Source of the DNA: Micromonospora sp. RP3T
GTDB taxonomy: Bacteria; Actinomycetota; Actinomycetes; Mycobacteriales; Micromonosporaceae
Assembly: GCF_003027925.1 (NCBI RefSeq)
Contig: NZ_PYPS01000005.1
Coordinates: forward strand, 184,577-248,576
Direction: 5' to 3'
DNA length: 64,000 bases
Position numbers and translations under genes: made by a program. The notes beneath the pieces were generated by a model. That model was not told where the DNA came from and made no database searches. It saw only the letters and a list, made by a program, of their open reading frames with translations. Numbering within the stretch: position 1 is the first letter of the stretch; each line of letters opens with the position of its first letter. Below, piece after piece: positions 7,645 to 16,884 of the stretch.

Positions 7645-8913
7645 CTACAAAGATCGGTGTCGGTCGTCACCGCTCTGGGTGGCTTTCCGACCGGCTGGGC
7701 TCGCTGTCTGGTTCGGGACCGGCGTGACGGCCGGGACCACCGGGTCGAGACGACCGACGGTCAACGCGACCTGGAGCGCGAAGGCGTCCCGCGGGGCGAG
7801 CGGCGAGAAGCCGGTCACCTCGGCGATCCGCTTCAGCCGGTAACGCACCGTGTTCGGGTGCACGAACAGCGATCGCGCCGCGCTCTCCAGCGTGCCGCCG
7901 GCGGCGAAGAACGCGTCCAGCGTCTCCAGCAGTTCGCCGCCGCCGGCGCGGGCCAGCGCCGCGTACACGTCGTGGCGCAGCCGGCGGCGCGCCTCGGCGT
8001 CGCCGGCCAGCGCCCGCTCGGGCAGCAGTTCGGCGGCGGCGACCGGGCACGGCGCGGTCGGCCAGGCCGGCGCGGCCCGGAACCCGGCGAGCGCGGCTCG
8101 CGCGGACTCGGTCGCCTCGTCGAGGCTGGGCACCGCCGGACCGACCACCACCGGCCCGTCGCCGAACGCGGTACGCAGCTTCCCGGTGGCCGCCAGCGGA
8201 TCGGCCGCCCCGCCCAGCACGATCACCAGGCGGTCGCCGTGCACGCCGCCGATCACCTCGACGCCGATCCGGCGGGCCTGCCGGTAGACGGTGTGCAGGA
8301 CGGCCGCCACCTCACCGCCGGGGGAGCGGCCCACCGCCACCGCCACCGGCGGCGCGTCCGACCAGCCCAGCGCGGCGGCGCGGCTGGCCAGCACGTCCGG
8401 CGAGTCGCCGCGCAGCAGCGCGTCCACCAGCAACGCCTGCAACCGGGCGTCCCAGGAGCCCCGGGTCTCGGCGGCCCGGGCGTACACCCGGGCGGCGGCG
8501 AACGCGATCTCCCGGGAGAACCGCAGCACCGCCTCCCGCAGCGACTGTTCCTCGCCCGGCACGGCCAGGTCGGACACCTGTTCCTCGACGACCTCGATGG
8601 TCACCTTGATCAGCGCCACGGTCTGCTGGAGGCTGATCGAGCGGGCGAGCGCCACCGGCGCGGCGGCGAAGACCTCGTCCGACACCTCCTGGGTGCGGTC
8701 GGTCGCGCCGCCGCCCTGGCGCAGCCACTGCACCAGGGACCGCACGCCGGCCTGGGCCACCAGCATCACCCAGGAACGCTGGTCGGCGGGCAGCTCGCGG
8801 AACCACAGCAGACTCTCGTCCATCCGGGCCACGCTGGCGGTGGCCAGGCTGCCCGCGGCCCGTTCGATGCGGCGCAGCGTGGCCGACGTCTCGGTACCGC
8901 CCGGTTCACTCAC
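7645..8913 (-). CDS. fasR: PucR/CdaR-type activator of fatty-acid synthesis, FasR-like
   Basis: The protein (422 residues from GTG 8913) ends in a PucR-type helix-turn-helix: GTLESAARSLFVHPNTVRYRLKR is the DNA-binding helix pair near the C terminus, followed by GFSPLAPRDAFALQVAL. The N-terminal two thirds is the GGDEF-like/regulatory region of this family without a recognised cofactor site. Placement immediately upstream of fabD on the same strand matches FasR of Streptomyces, an activator of fabDHPF. A CAGGCT hexamer 6 nt before GTG 8913 supports that start and suggests leaderless transcription. It could also sense acyl-CoAs, but nothing in the sequence shows this. Confidence 0.88.
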   Translation of the reverse strand: MSEPGGTETSATLRRIERAAGSLATASVARMDESLLWFRELPADQRSWVMLVAQAGVRSLVQWLRQGGGATDRTQEVSDEVFAAAPVALARSISLQQTVALIKVTIEVVEEQVSDLAVPGEEQSLREAVLRFSREIAFAAARVYARAAETRGSWDARLQALLVDALLRGDSPDVLASRAAALGWSDAPPVAVAVGRSPGGEVAAVLHTVYRQARRIGVEVIGGVHGDRLVIVLGGAADPLAATGKLRTAFGDGPVVVGPAVPSLDEATESARAALAGFRAAPAWPTAPCPVAAAELLPERALAGDAEARRRLRHDVYAALARAGGGELLETLDAFFAAGGTLESAARSLFVHPNTVRYRLKRIAEVTGFSPLAPRDAFALQVALTVGRLDPVVPAVTPVPNQTASPAGRKATQSGDDRHRSL

Positions 8914-9437
8914 CGCACCAGCCTGACACGGCCTGACCAGCGGATCCACTCCGAGTCCCCGGCGGCGCCGCCGACGGGCGATCTCCACCGGTACGCGCTG
9001 ACGATCTCGTCGGGCCGGGCCAGTACGGTGTCAGAGCGCGTCGGGGCGTTCCGTCCGACGGGCGAGGGCGAAGGGTGAGGGGGACCGGGATGGCGCACGG
9101 GGAGGCCGAACACGGCTGCGCCCAGCACGAGCACTGTCGGCCGGGCCACGACCAGCCGCGCCGGGCGGGGCTGACCCATCCGGGTGAGCCGGCCGTCGGG
9201 CGGTCGTCGGAGCGCGCCGACGACGAGCCGGCGGCGCCGCGTCAGCGGGTCGTCGAGCCGGCCGGTCCCACCGCCGACCCGGCGCCGATCCAGGGCTGCC
9301 GCAGCGACCAGGCCGGCTGGGCGGGTGGCCACCGGCACGGCGCGGTGCGCCCCGGCAACCGCACGAGCCGCCGGGAACGGCCGCCGCGCCGTTGGTGCTG
9401 ACCACGCGGGGCCCGTCCGGCGGTTAGCGTGGGTGGG
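8914..9437. other. Intergenic region with one doubtful small gene
   Basis: About 520 bases separate divergent fasR and the oxidoreductase gene. The only candidate gene is the small Cys/His-containing frame at 9090-9401. The final bases hold TAGCGT at 9425-9430, a likely -10 box for the oxidoreductase. Confidence 0.45.
9090..9401 (+). CDS. Doubtful small His/Cys/Arg-rich hypothetical protein
   Basis: The frame encodes 103 residues beginning MAHGEAEHGCAQHEHC. GAGGGGGA lies 6 nt before the ATG and nearly every third position is G or C, which favours real coding. Against it, the composition is rich in Arg, Pro and His with no predicted domain. The N-terminal cluster of His and Cys (HGEAEHGCAQHEHCRPGHD) could bind a metal. 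No family is recognised. Confidence 0.35.
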   Translation: MAHGEAEHGCAQHEHCRPGHDQPRRAGLTHPGEPAVGRSSERADDEPAAPRQRVVEPAGPTADPAPIQGCRSDQAGWAGGHRHGAVRPGNRTSRRERPPRRWC

Positions 9438-10364
9438 GTGAAGGCGATGGCGATCGACGAGTACGGCCCGGCCGACCTGCTCACCGCTCGTGAGCTGCCC
9501 ACCCCGCCGGTCGGTCCGGACACGGTCCTGGTGCGGGTGCGGGCCGCCGGGGTCAACCCGGTCGACTGGAAGGTCCGGGCGGGGCACCTGGCCGGCGCGT
9601 TCCCGAGCCATTTCCCGCTGGTGCCGGGGTGGGACGCCGCCGGCGTGGTGGAGGCGGTCGGTCCGGCGGTGTCCGGGTTCGCCGTCGGTGACGAGGTGAT
9701 CGGCTACGTCCGCCGCGACGACGTGCAGCACGGCACGTACGCGGAACTGGTCCCGGCCCCGGAGCGGTGCCTGACCGACAAGCCGGTGCGGGCGTCCTGG
9801 CCGGAGGCGGCCGGTCTGCCGCTGGCCGGGCTCACCGCCTACCAGGCGTTGCAACTGGCCCGCACCGGCGCCGGTGACACCGTGCTGGTGCACGGCGCGG
9901 CCGGCGGGGTGGGGCACCTCGCGGTGCAGGTGGCCCGCGCGCTCGGCGCCGACCGGGTGATCGGCACGGCGAGCGAGGCGAACCACGACTTCGTCCGGTC
10001 GCTGGGCGCGGAGCCGGTCAGCTACGGCGACGGCCTGCCGGACCGGGTCCGCGCGGTCGCGCCGGACGGCGTCGACGTGGTGCTGGACCTGTTCGGGGGC
10101 GACGCGCTGGACGCCTCCGCCGAGCTGATCGGCCGGCCGGGGCGGCTGGTCTCCACCGCCGACCCGGAGCACGTGACCCGCCTTGGCGGCACGTACCTCT
10201 TCGTCAAGCCGTCCTCGGCCGACCTGGGGGTGCTCGCCGGGTTGGTCGACGCCGGCCGGCTCACCGTGCACGTGGCCCGGACGTTCCCGCTCACCGAGGC
10301 CGCCGAGGCGCAGCGGTTGGTGGAGGCGGGGCATGTCCGGGGCAAGGTCGTGCTGACCATCTGA
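9438..10364 (+). CDS. NADP-dependent quinone-type oxidoreductase (zinc-free MDR family)
   Basis: This 308-residue protein is a medium-chain dehydrogenase/reductase of the quinone-oxidoreductase type, which reduces quinones or enones with NADPH in the cytoplasm. It has an N-terminal GroES-like domain (GVNPVDWKVRAG, PLVPGWDAAGVV) and a Rossmann domain with HGAAGGVGHLAVQVA near residue 150. The zinc ligands of alcohol dehydrogenases are missing, as expected for this subgroup. TAGCGT ends 7 nt before GTG 9438, supporting that start over GTG 9429. Single gene. Confidence 0.88.
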   Translation: MKAMAIDEYGPADLLTARELPTPPVGPDTVLVRVRAAGVNPVDWKVRAGHLAGAFPSHFPLVPGWDAAGVVEAVGPAVSGFAVGDEVIGYVRRDDVQHGTYAELVPAPERCLTDKPVRASWPEAAGLPLAGLTAYQALQLARTGAGDTVLVHGAAGGVGHLAVQVARALGADRVIGTASEANHDFVRSLGAEPVSYGDGLPDRVRAVAPDGVDVVLDLFGGDALDASAELIGRPGRLVSTADPEHVTRLGGTYLFVKPSSADLGVLAGLVDAGRLTVHVARTFPLTEAAEAQRLVEAGHVRGKVVLTI

Positions 10365-10371
10365 CCCGGGC

Positions 10372-11031
10372 TCAGCGGGTGCGGCGGCGCACCAGGAGCG
10401 CGATCCCGGCCAGCCCGACGGTGATGACCAGCACCACGCCGATGTTGAGCAGCAGCAGCCGCTGCAACTCGCCGAGCGCGGTGTCGAGGCCCTCCGCCGG
10501 GTCGAGCGCCTCCTCCGGTAGGACGCGCTCGCCGCCGCCGATACCCCCGGAGAGCGTGTCGAACCGGGGTGCCAGCGGCACCCCGACGGCGCGCAGCGTC
10601 TCGGACATGTTGAGGCGGCCGAAGAACCAGCCGGCCCGGGGGTGGCTCAGGTCGGGCTGCTTGGCCGGCCGGTAGACGCGAGGGCCGCCCTTGGCCAGCG
10701 GGAAGAGGTCGTAGGTGTGCTGCGGGCTGCCGGCGGCGAGCACCACCACCGTGTACTTCGGACCGAGGTCCTTGGCCGCCGGGCCGCGCAGCTGACCGGT
10801 CGTCCCCAGCCACTTGACCTGGTCGACGATCATGGTGACCTCGGCCGGTTTGGTGTCGGCCCGCAACTGCAACGGCTGGTCGAGCTGGTCGCCGGTGATG
10901 TCCACCCCGGCCGGGGCGAGCTTCGGCTTCGGCGCGGCCTGGGCCGCCGTCGTGCCGGTGAGGGCCAGCGTGCACGCCAGCACCGCCGCCCCGGCCACGA
11001 CGGTCAGCAGCCGCCTCACCTTCCGGACCAT
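10372..11031 (-). CDS. Exported, membrane-anchored hypothetical protein
   Basis: The 219-residue protein has a signal peptide (MVRKVRRLLTVVAGAAVLAC with cleavage near AQAAP), an extracytoplasmic domain of about 150 residues, and a C-terminal membrane helix (LLLLNIGVVLVITVGLAGIALLV) closed by RRRTR. That layout places the domain outside the cell. It contains no cysteine after the signal and no motif I recognise. Transcription diverges from the CopC-like gene at 11222, which has a similar signal-domain-anchor plan, so the two may share an envelope role (inference). Confidence 0.8.
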   Translation of the reverse strand: MVRKVRRLLTVVAGAAVLACTLALTGTTAAQAAPKPKLAPAGVDITGDQLDQPLQLRADTKPAEVTMIVDQVKWLGTTGQLRGPAAKDLGPKYTVVVLAAGSPQHTYDLFPLAKGGPRVYRPAKQPDLSHPRAGWFFGRLNMSETLRAVGVPLAPRFDTLSGGIGGGERVLPEEALDPAEGLDTALGELQRLLLLNIGVVLVITVGLAGIALLVRRRTR

Positions 11032-11221
11032 CGCCGCCTCCTCGCCCCGTTCGATGGCTGGCTCCCGCTGCCGGTCACACTGGACCCGCCCACCCCAAAG
11101 ACTCCGCAGAACGCCGCGTGGTTGCAGTAGGTGGAAGAGTATTTGGAACTATCTGCGAGCTGAGACCGACCAATGGACGGTCGAAGATCAGCGGCCGGAT
11201 CTTACCCGGACGGAGGGGCTC

Positions 11222-11842
11222 ATGGGGGGCAGGGTTGCCCGTACGACACGTACCTGGCTGGCGGTGCTCGGGTTGGCGGCGGGGGTGTCGCTGCTGTTGC
11301 CGGCCGCGCCGGCCTCCGCGCACAACTCGTTGACCGGCAGCGATCCGGCCAACGGGGCCCGGGTGGCTGCCGCGCCGAAGCGGATCGAGCTGCGGTTCCT
11401 GGCCACGCCGAAGGAGGCCGGCACGACGGTCACCGTCACCGGGCCGGACAACGTGGCCGCCGCGGGTGGACCGCCGATCTTCTCCGGGAAGCGGGTGAGC
11501 GTGCCGTTCAAGCCCGCCGCGGCCGGGCTCTACATCGTTGCCTACCAGCTCGCGTCCGACGACGGGCACCCGATCAAGGGCGAGATCCGGTTCACGCTGA
11601 CCACCGGCACCCCGGCCGAGACGCCGTCGACGCCGACCAGCACCGCGCCGACCACCGCGACGCCGCCCACGAGCGCCGCGCCGCCCACCACGACCGCGCC
11701 GTCGCCGGCGAGCCCGACGCCCGCGGCCGCCGCCGCTGACGACGGCGGGGGTGCGGGTTGGCTCTGGGCGGCCGGCGCGGTCGTGGTGCTGGCCGCGTTG
11801 GGTGGAGGACTGCTGCTGCGTCGCCGCGCCGCCCGTCGCTGA
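11222..11842 (+). CDS. CopC-domain exported protein with C-terminal anchor
   Basis: This 206-residue protein has a signal peptide ending ASA before HNSLTGSDPANGARV. The His at the mature N terminus followed by L..S.PA.G is the signature of CopC/YcnJ copper-binding domains, where that His is a ligand. Strands typical of the domain follow to GHPIKGEIRFTL; the DGHP His is the second conserved copper ligand. A Pro/Thr/Ala linker of about 50 residues and a terminal membrane helix with RRRAARR anchor it outside the cell. GGAGGGG precedes the ATG. No copD is adjacent, so it probably buffers or delivers copper on its own. Confidence 0.85.
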   Translation: MGGRVARTTRTWLAVLGLAAGVSLLLPAAPASAHNSLTGSDPANGARVAAAPKRIELRFLATPKEAGTTVTVTGPDNVAAAGGPPIFSGKRVSVPFKPAAAGLYIVAYQLASDDGHPIKGEIRFTLTTGTPAETPSTPTSTAPTTATPPTSAAPPTTTAPSPASPTPAAAAADDGGGAGWLWAAGAVVVLAALGGGLLLRRRAARR

Positions 11843-11942
11843 CCGGGCCGGGCACCGGGCGGCAGGCCGGATCCGCAGCGGGCGTCCGCTCACCCGGTCA
11901 CCGTGCGTGACGGGACGGGAGAGACCTCTACCGCGTCCCGTT

Positions 11943-11976
11943 ATGCCTCCTGGTCATAAATATGACCAGGAGGCAT
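11943..11976. repeat. 34-bp perfect palindrome with GTCATA core, copy 1
   Basis: ATGCCTCCTGGTCATA at 11943-11958 is followed by AA and its exact reverse complement. The AT-rich centre stands out in this genome. A related element is at 27894-27927. It lies between convergent genes. Confidence 0.75.
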
Positions 11977-12011
11977 GACGCCCGAAAGGGCTTCCGTTTC
12001 CGGCGCGCGAC

Positions 12012-12035
12012 ACGCCCGGACGACACGCCGGGCGT
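12012..12035 (-). terminator. Hairpin after gltX
   Basis: ACGCCCGG and CCGGGCGT form an 8-bp stem with an 8-nt loop, 10 nt beyond the gltX stop. A second hairpin (ACGGGACG/CGTCCCGT) lies near 11909-11942 on the CopC side. Confidence 0.5.
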
Positions 12036-12045
12036 CACGCACGGC

Positions 12046-13455
12046 TCAGACCAGGCGTACCCGGGCGGCGCGCAGCCGGGTCAGCGTACGGTCGCGGCCG
12101 AGCACCTCGAGCGACTCGAACAGCGGCAGCCCGACGGTGCGGCCGGTGACCGCCACCCGGACCGGCGCCTGCGCCTTGCCCAGCTTCAACCCGCGCTCCG
12201 CGCCGACCGCCTCCAGCGTGGCCTTCAGCGACTCGGCGTCCCAGGTCTCCAGCGTGTCGAACGCGGCGATCGCGGCGTCCAGCAGCTCGGCGGCGCCCTC
12301 CTTCATCGCCTTCGCCCAGGCCGCCTCGTCGATCAGCGGGTCGGCCAGGAAGAGGAAGTCGACGTTCGGCACGATCTCGCTGAGCACCGCGATCCGGGTC
12401 TGCGCCAGCGGGGCCACCGCGGCGAACGCGGCCGGGTCGAACTCGGCCGGCTGCCACGGCGGCGGGGCGATCGTGTCGGTGCCGGTGAGCCATGGCTGGC
12501 ACGCGGCGACGAACTCCTCCACCGGCAGGGCGCGAATGTACTCCCCGTTGAAGGCGCGGAGCTTCTTCTCGTCGAAGAAGGCCGGGGAGGGGTTGACCTC
12601 GTCGAGCCGGAACTCGTCCTCGATCACCGACCAGGGCACGATCTCCCGGTCACCCGACGGCGCCCAGCCGAGCAGCATCAGGTAGTTACGCATCGCGTCG
12701 GCGAGGTAGCCCTCGTCCCGGTACGCCTCCAGGGCGACCTTGTCCCGCCGCTTGGACAGCTTCTGCCGCTTCTCGTTGACCACCACCGGCACGTGCGCCC
12801 AGACCGGCGGCTTGACGCCGAGCGCGTCCCAGAGCAGCTGCTGCTTCGGGGTGTTCGGCAGGTGCTCCTCGGCCCGGATCACGTGGGTGATCCCCATGGT
12901 CATGTCGTCGACCACGTTGGCCAGCAGGAAGACCGGCGAGCCGTCGCCCCGCGCGATGACGAAGTCCTCGATCAGCTTGTTCTCGAACGTCGGCTCGCCC
13001 CGGATCAGGTCGACCACCACGGTCTCGCCCTCGTCCGGGGTGCGGAAGCGCAGCGCCCGGCCCTCACCGGCGGACAGGCCCCGGTCGCGGCAGAAGCCGT
13101 CGTAGCCCCGGTGCTGCGAGCCGGTGCGCGCCTGCACGTCGTCGCGGGTGCAGTCGCAGTAGTACGCCCGGCCGGCCTCGTACAGCCGCTGCGCGGCGGC
13201 GCGGTGCTCGCCCGCGTACGAGGACTGGAAGTAGGGGCCCTCGTAGCTGCCGCGGGTGATGCCGATCCAGTCGAGCGCGGAGAGGATGCCCTCGGTCCAC
13301 TCGGGCCGGTTGCGGGCCGCGTCGGTGTCCTCGACGCGGAGCACGAACACCCCGCCCTGCTGCTTGGCGAAGATCCAGTTCTGCAACGCCGAGCGGGCGC
13401 CGCCGACGTGGAACATTCCGGTCGGGGAGGGGGCGAAGCGTACACGTACCGTCAC
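12046..13455 (-). CDS. gltX: Glutamyl-tRNA synthetase
   Basis: The 469-residue class I synthetase charges tRNA-Glu, and in most actinobacteria also tRNA-Gln before transamidation. The HIGH-type ATP motif appears as [20 protein letters not shown] at residues 8-27 and the KMSKS-type loop as KLSKRRDK near residue 240. The C-terminal anticodon-binding helical domain is complete. GTG 13455 is preceded by TAGGCT and 7 nt, consistent with a leaderless message. It is a single gene ending in a hairpin. Confidence 0.95.
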   Translation of the reverse strand: MTVRVRFAPSPTGMFHVGGARSALQNWIFAKQQGGVFVLRVEDTDAARNRPEWTEGILSALDWIGITRGSYEGPYFQSSYAGEHRAAAQRLYEAGRAYYCDCTRDDVQARTGSQHRGYDGFCRDRGLSAGEGRALRFRTPDEGETVVVDLIRGEPTFENKLIEDFVIARGDGSPVFLLANVVDDMTMGITHVIRAEEHLPNTPKQQLLWDALGVKPPVWAHVPVVVNEKRQKLSKRRDKVALEAYRDEGYLADAMRNYLMLLGWAPSGDREIVPWSVIEDEFRLDEVNPSPAFFDEKKLRAFNGEYIRALPVEEFVAACQPWLTGTDTIAPPPWQPAEFDPAAFAAVAPLAQTRIAVLSEIVPNVDFLFLADPLIDEAAWAKAMKEGAAELLDAAIAAFDTLETWDAESLKATLEAVGAERGLKLGKAQAPVRVAVTGRTVGLPLFESLEVLGRDRTLTRLRAARVRLV

Positions 13456-13504
13456 GTCCCCCAGCCTACGGCGGGCCGCGACCGCTTTCCGGCAGGGGGC
13501 CCGG

Positions 13505-14782
13505 TCAGGGCACCGCCCTGATCTTCACGACGAGCGCGCTGCCGAGCAGCGTGACGGCGGCGGTCACCGCGTAGAGCGCCGGGTAGCCGCCCAGGTGCAC
13601 CACGATCGGGGCGGAGAGCGCCGGCCCCAGCACCTGTGGCGCGGAGTTGGCGATGTTGATCACCCCGAGGTCCTTGGCCCGGTCGGTGGCGGCCGGCAGC
13701 ACCTGGGTGATCAACGCGGCGTCCACCGCCAGGTAGACGCCGTAACCGGCGCCGAGCAGCAGCGCGGCGACGATCGCCATCGACCAGACCGGCGCCACCG
13801 CGAGCAGCGTCGCCGCCACCGCCATGATCAGCCCGGACACGATCACGAAGACCTTGCGTCGACCGGAGCGGTCGGAGAGCCGCCCGGCCACCACGGCGGT
13901 GAGCATCATGCCCACCGTGTAGAGCAGGATCAGCACCAGCAGCGAGCCCTCGGGGTCGGCCACCCGCACCCCGTCGGTGAGGAAGTAGAGCAGGTAGAGC
14001 GTGCCGAGCGCGTTGCCCAACTGCACCAGGAACCGGGTGAACCAGGCCCAGGCGAAGTCGGGGTGGCGACGCGGGCTGATCCACATCGAGGCGAGGAGGG
14101 CGCGCGCCCGCAGCGGCGGCCGGTGCGCCCGGGGCAGTGGGTCGTCCTGGGTGAGCAGCGCGAACGGCAACGACAGCAGCAGCACGGCGAGCGCGATCGC
14201 GGCGTACCCGGCGGCGTTGCCGGTGACCACGGCGGTGACCAGCACCGCGCCGAGCACCAGACCCAGCGCCTGCGGGATGCCCACCCAGCCGGAGACGCCG
14301 CCGCGCTGCGCCACCGGCACCCGGTCCGGGATCGCGGCGGTGAGGCTGGCCAGCATGGCGTTGAAGCAGACCTGCGCGGCCACCCAGGCCACCGCCACGC
14401 CGGCGATGCTGTCCTGCCGGGCCAGCAGCACCAGCGCGAACGCGCCGACCACCGCGCCGGTCGCGGTCCACACGTGCCGGCGGCCGAGGTGCCGGTTCGC
14501 CAGCCGCAGCGAGGTCCGGTCGGACAACGCCCCGGCCAGCGGGTTCGCCAGCACCGCGGCGAGCGCGCCGAGGCCGGTGACCACCGCCAGCATGGCCTCC
14601 TTGTCGCCCGGCGCGATGCGTTCCACCTGCTGCGGCAGCAGCACCTGGATCGGCGTGAAGAACGCCATCCAGACGCCCAGGTTGGCGGCGAAGATCAGCG
14701 CGATCCAGCTCCGCCGCACCGGCACTGTCGGCTCGGCGAGCGCCGCCGGCAGCGAGGCCGGCGTCGGGTTCACCGTGGTCAT
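13505..14782 (-). CDS. MFS transporter, glycoside-type permease
   Basis: This is a 425-residue major facilitator protein with about 12 membrane segments and the loop motif [10 protein letters not shown] after segment 2, repeated as [11 protein letters not shown] after segment 8. Its ATG overlaps the beta-glucosidase stop (ATGA), so the two are translated together and the permease probably handles the glucoside or its sugar product (inference). The DRTSLR/GRR loops and overall length resemble glycoside-pentoside and sucrose/maltose-type MFS carriers. No substrate can be read from the sequence. Confidence 0.86.
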   Translation of the reverse strand: MTTVNPTPASLPAALAEPTVPVRRSWIALIFAANLGVWMAFFTPIQVLLPQQVERIAPGDKEAMLAVVTGLGALAAVLANPLAGALSDRTSLRLANRHLGRRHVWTATGAVVGAFALVLLARQDSIAGVAVAWVAAQVCFNAMLASLTAAIPDRVPVAQRGGVSGWVGIPQALGLVLGAVLVTAVVTGNAAGYAAIALAVLLLSLPFALLTQDDPLPRAHRPPLRARALLASMWISPRRHPDFAWAWFTRFLVQLGNALGTLYLLYFLTDGVRVADPEGSLLVLILLYTVGMMLTAVVAGRLSDRSGRRKVFVIVSGLIMAVAATLLAVAPVWSMAIVAALLLGAGYGVYLAVDAALITQVLPAATDRAKDLGVINIANSAPQVLGPALSAPIVVHLGGYPALYAVTAAVTLLGSALVVKIRAVP

Positions 14783-16107
14783 CGCCGGGCCAGGTCCCGG
14801 AACCAGGCGTACGACGACTTCGGGGTACGCCGCTGCGTGGGGTAGTCGACGTGCACCAGCCCGAACCGCTTGGTGAACCCCTCGGCCCACTCCCAGTTGT
14901 CCAGCAGCGACCAGACGAAGTACCCGGTCACCGGCACCCCCGCGGTGATCGCCTCGTGCACCGCGCGCAGGTGCCCGTCCAGGTACGCGATCCGCTCCGG
15001 GTCGTCCACCCGGCCCTGGGCGTCCGGCACGTCGTCGTACGCGCAGCCGCTCTCGGTGACCTGGACCGGCGGCAACGCGTCGCCGTACCGGTCGTGGAGC
15101 TGGAGCAGCAGCTCGCGCAGCCCGTCCGGGGCCACCGGCCAGTCGAACGCGGTACGCGGGTACCCGTCCAGCGGCACCATCTCGAACGGCAGCGGTGAGC
15201 CCTCCTCGGGGGCCCGGATGCCGGTCGGGTTGTAGTAGTTCACGCCGAGCACGTCGATCGGGGCGGCCAGCACGTCCAGGTCGCCGTCGTGGATCACGGC
15301 CGGGTCGAGGCCGGGCGCGTCGGGGTAGCCGCGGCCGAGCAATGGGTCGGTGAAGAGCCGGTTGTGCAGCGCGTCGTACGCCTGCGCGGCGGCCCGGTCG
15401 GCGTCGGTGTCCCCGACCTGCCGCACCGGCGAGTAGTTGTTGGCGATCGCCACCGGGCTCGCGGTGCGGGCGCGCAGCGCGTCGACCGCCAGGCCGTGCC
15501 CGAGGAGCTGGTGGTGGGCCACCGGGAAGGCGTCGAAGAGCAGCATCCGGCCGGGCGCGTGGGTGCCGATGCCGTGCCCGAGGCTCATGTGGATGAACGG
15601 CTCGTTGAGCGTGATCCAGAGTTTCACCCGGTCGCCGAGGCGGGCCGCGGTCAGGTCGGCGTACTCGGCGAAGCGGGCGGCGGTGTCCCGGTTCAGCCAG
15701 CCGCCGGCCTCCTCCAGCGCCTGCGGCAGGTCCCAGTGGAAGAGCGTGGCGACCGGGTCGACGCCGGCGGCGAGCAGGCCGTCCACCAGCCGGTCGTAGA
15801 AGTCCAGCCCGGCCGTGTGCGCCGGGCCGGCGCCGGTGGGCTGGACGCGGGGCCAGGCGATCGAGAACCGGTACGCGGACACGCCCAGCCCGGCCAGCAG
15901 CGCGGTGTCCTCGGCGTGCCGGTGGTAGTGGTCGCACGCCTCGTCGCCGGTGCTGCCGTCGACGATCCGGCCCGGCTCCCGGGCGAACGTGTCCCAGATG
16001 GACGGTCCCCGGCCGTCGACCGTGGTCGCGCCCTCGATCTGGTACGCGGAGGTGGACACCCCCCAGCGGAAGCCGGTGGGGAAGTCGGGCATCGGCACGG
16101 TCGTCAA
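14779..16107 (-). CDS. GH1 beta-glucosidase
   Basis: GH1 enzymes hydrolyse beta-glucosides with retention, in the cytoplasm here because no signal peptide is present. The 442-residue protein has the N-terminal FPTGFRWGVSTSAYQIEGA signature, the acid/base Glu in TLNEPFIH and the nucleophile Glu in VTESGCAYDD, where most relatives have TENG. The start is placed at TTG 16107 because GGGAGGG lies 4 nt upstream; an earlier ATG at 16218 would add residues unlike the family. The following MFS gene overlaps its stop, giving a two-gene uptake-and-hydrolysis operon. No LacI-type regulator is adjacent. Confidence 0.92.
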   Translation of the reverse strand: MTTVPMPDFPTGFRWGVSTSAYQIEGATTVDGRGPSIWDTFAREPGRIVDGSTGDEACDHYHRHAEDTALLAGLGVSAYRFSIAWPRVQPTGAGPAHTAGLDFYDRLVDGLLAAGVDPVATLFHWDLPQALEEAGGWLNRDTAARFAEYADLTAARLGDRVKLWITLNEPFIHMSLGHGIGTHAPGRMLLFDAFPVAHHQLLGHGLAVDALRARTASPVAIANNYSPVRQVGDTDADRAAAQAYDALHNRLFTDPLLGRGYPDAPGLDPAVIHDGDLDVLAAPIDVLGVNYYNPTGIRAPEEGSPLPFEMVPLDGYPRTAFDWPVAPDGLRELLLQLHDRYGDALPPVQVTESGCAYDDVPDAQGRVDDPERIAYLDGHLRAVHEAITAGVPVTGYFVWSLLDNWEWAEGFTKRFGLVHVDYPTQRRTPKSSYAWFRDLARR

Positions 16108-16295
16108 TTCGCCCTCCCAATACGTGAAGCGTGTTCGCGACTCTAGGGCTCGGCGGAACGCCACGCCATAGGCCGGGACGGTGCGGGACATCAGGGCGTT
16201 TCGGCGTGTCTTCGACAATCCCGTCCGCTTAAGTCCGATTTACACATAGAGTGCCGAATATCGCGGATGTAGTTTTAAGTGGGGGAAAGACGCTC

Positions 16296-16742
16296 ATGAT
16301 CCTCGTGGAACGCAGCGCACACGTGGTGGCGCCGGTGGAAGTGGTCTGGGACGTCGTGCAGCGCGCCGAGCAGCTGCCGGCCTGGCTGGCGGGGGTCCGT
16401 GCGGCCGAGGTCCTCTCCGGGGAGGGGTTCGGTCGGCGGCAGCTCGTCCAGGCCGGACGCGGCGCCGCGCACGAGGCCGAAGTGATCGCCTATCAGGAGC
16501 CGACGCTGATCGGCTGGCGCGAACGGGCCAAGGGCGCCGGCGCCCGGGCCGAGGCGCGTACCGAGATCTACGTCCAGCTCACCGCGGACGAGGACGCCGG
16601 CGGCACCGTGGTCCGGCTGATCGTCGTCCGGTGGCCCGCCGGGCCGGTCAAGGCCGCACTGCTGCGGCTCGGCCTGCGCCGGGTGGGCGCCGACCTGGAG
16701 GACTCGCTGGCCCGGCTGACCGACCTGGCCGCCGTCGGCTGA
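16296..16742 (+). CDS. SRPBCC-fold (polyketide cyclase/START-like) protein
   Basis: The 148-residue protein begins VERSAHVVAPVEVVWDVVQRAEQLPAWL, the usual first strand and helices of SRPBCC ligand-binding proteins. These have a deep hydrophobic pocket; the ligand here is unknown. The start ATG at 16296 follows GGGGGAAAGA; an upstream in-frame ATG at 16251 has no ribosome site. No signal or membrane segment. It diverges from the beta-glucosidase and ends in a strong hairpin. Confidence 0.8.
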   Translation: MILVERSAHVVAPVEVVWDVVQRAEQLPAWLAGVRAAEVLSGEGFGRRQLVQAGRGAAHEAEVIAYQEPTLIGWRERAKGAGARAEARTEIYVQLTADEDAGGTVVRLIVVRWPAGPVKAALLRLGLRRVGADLEDSLARLTDLAAVG

Positions 16743-16769
16743 CCGGGTCCGGTCCCGGCGTCGCCCGCA

Positions 16770-16816
16770 ACGACGATGGTCCGGCATCCCAACCAGGGAC
16801 GCCGGACCATCGTCGT
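16770..16816. terminator. Strong hairpin between SRPBCC gene and aceE
   Basis: ACGACGATGGTCCGGC at 16770-16785 pairs exactly with 16801-16816, a 16-bp stem. It lies between convergent genes and is followed by a GGGGCCC element. Confidence 0.7.
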
Positions 16817-16826
16817 GTCCGTCGGT

Positions 16827-16880
16827 GTTAAGCAGGGCCCCCTCCTCTACCGCAGGCGTTAAGCGGGGGCCCTTCCTTTC
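16827..16880 (-). repeat. GGGGCCC element, copy B
   Basis: Reads GTTAAGCAGGGCCCC, CCTCTACCGCAGGCG, TTAAGCGGGGGCCC, TTCCTTTC. Relative to copy A it is inverted. It ends 4 nt before the aceE stop codon. Confidence 0.8.
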
Positions 16881-16884
16881 ACGT

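Noticed and set aside
13505..16120. A single 871-codon frame joining the MFS permease to upstream sequence
   Set aside because: The upstream part lies in another frame of the beta-glucosidase gene, whose own frame has GH1 motifs. The permease starts at 14782 with an ATGA overlap.
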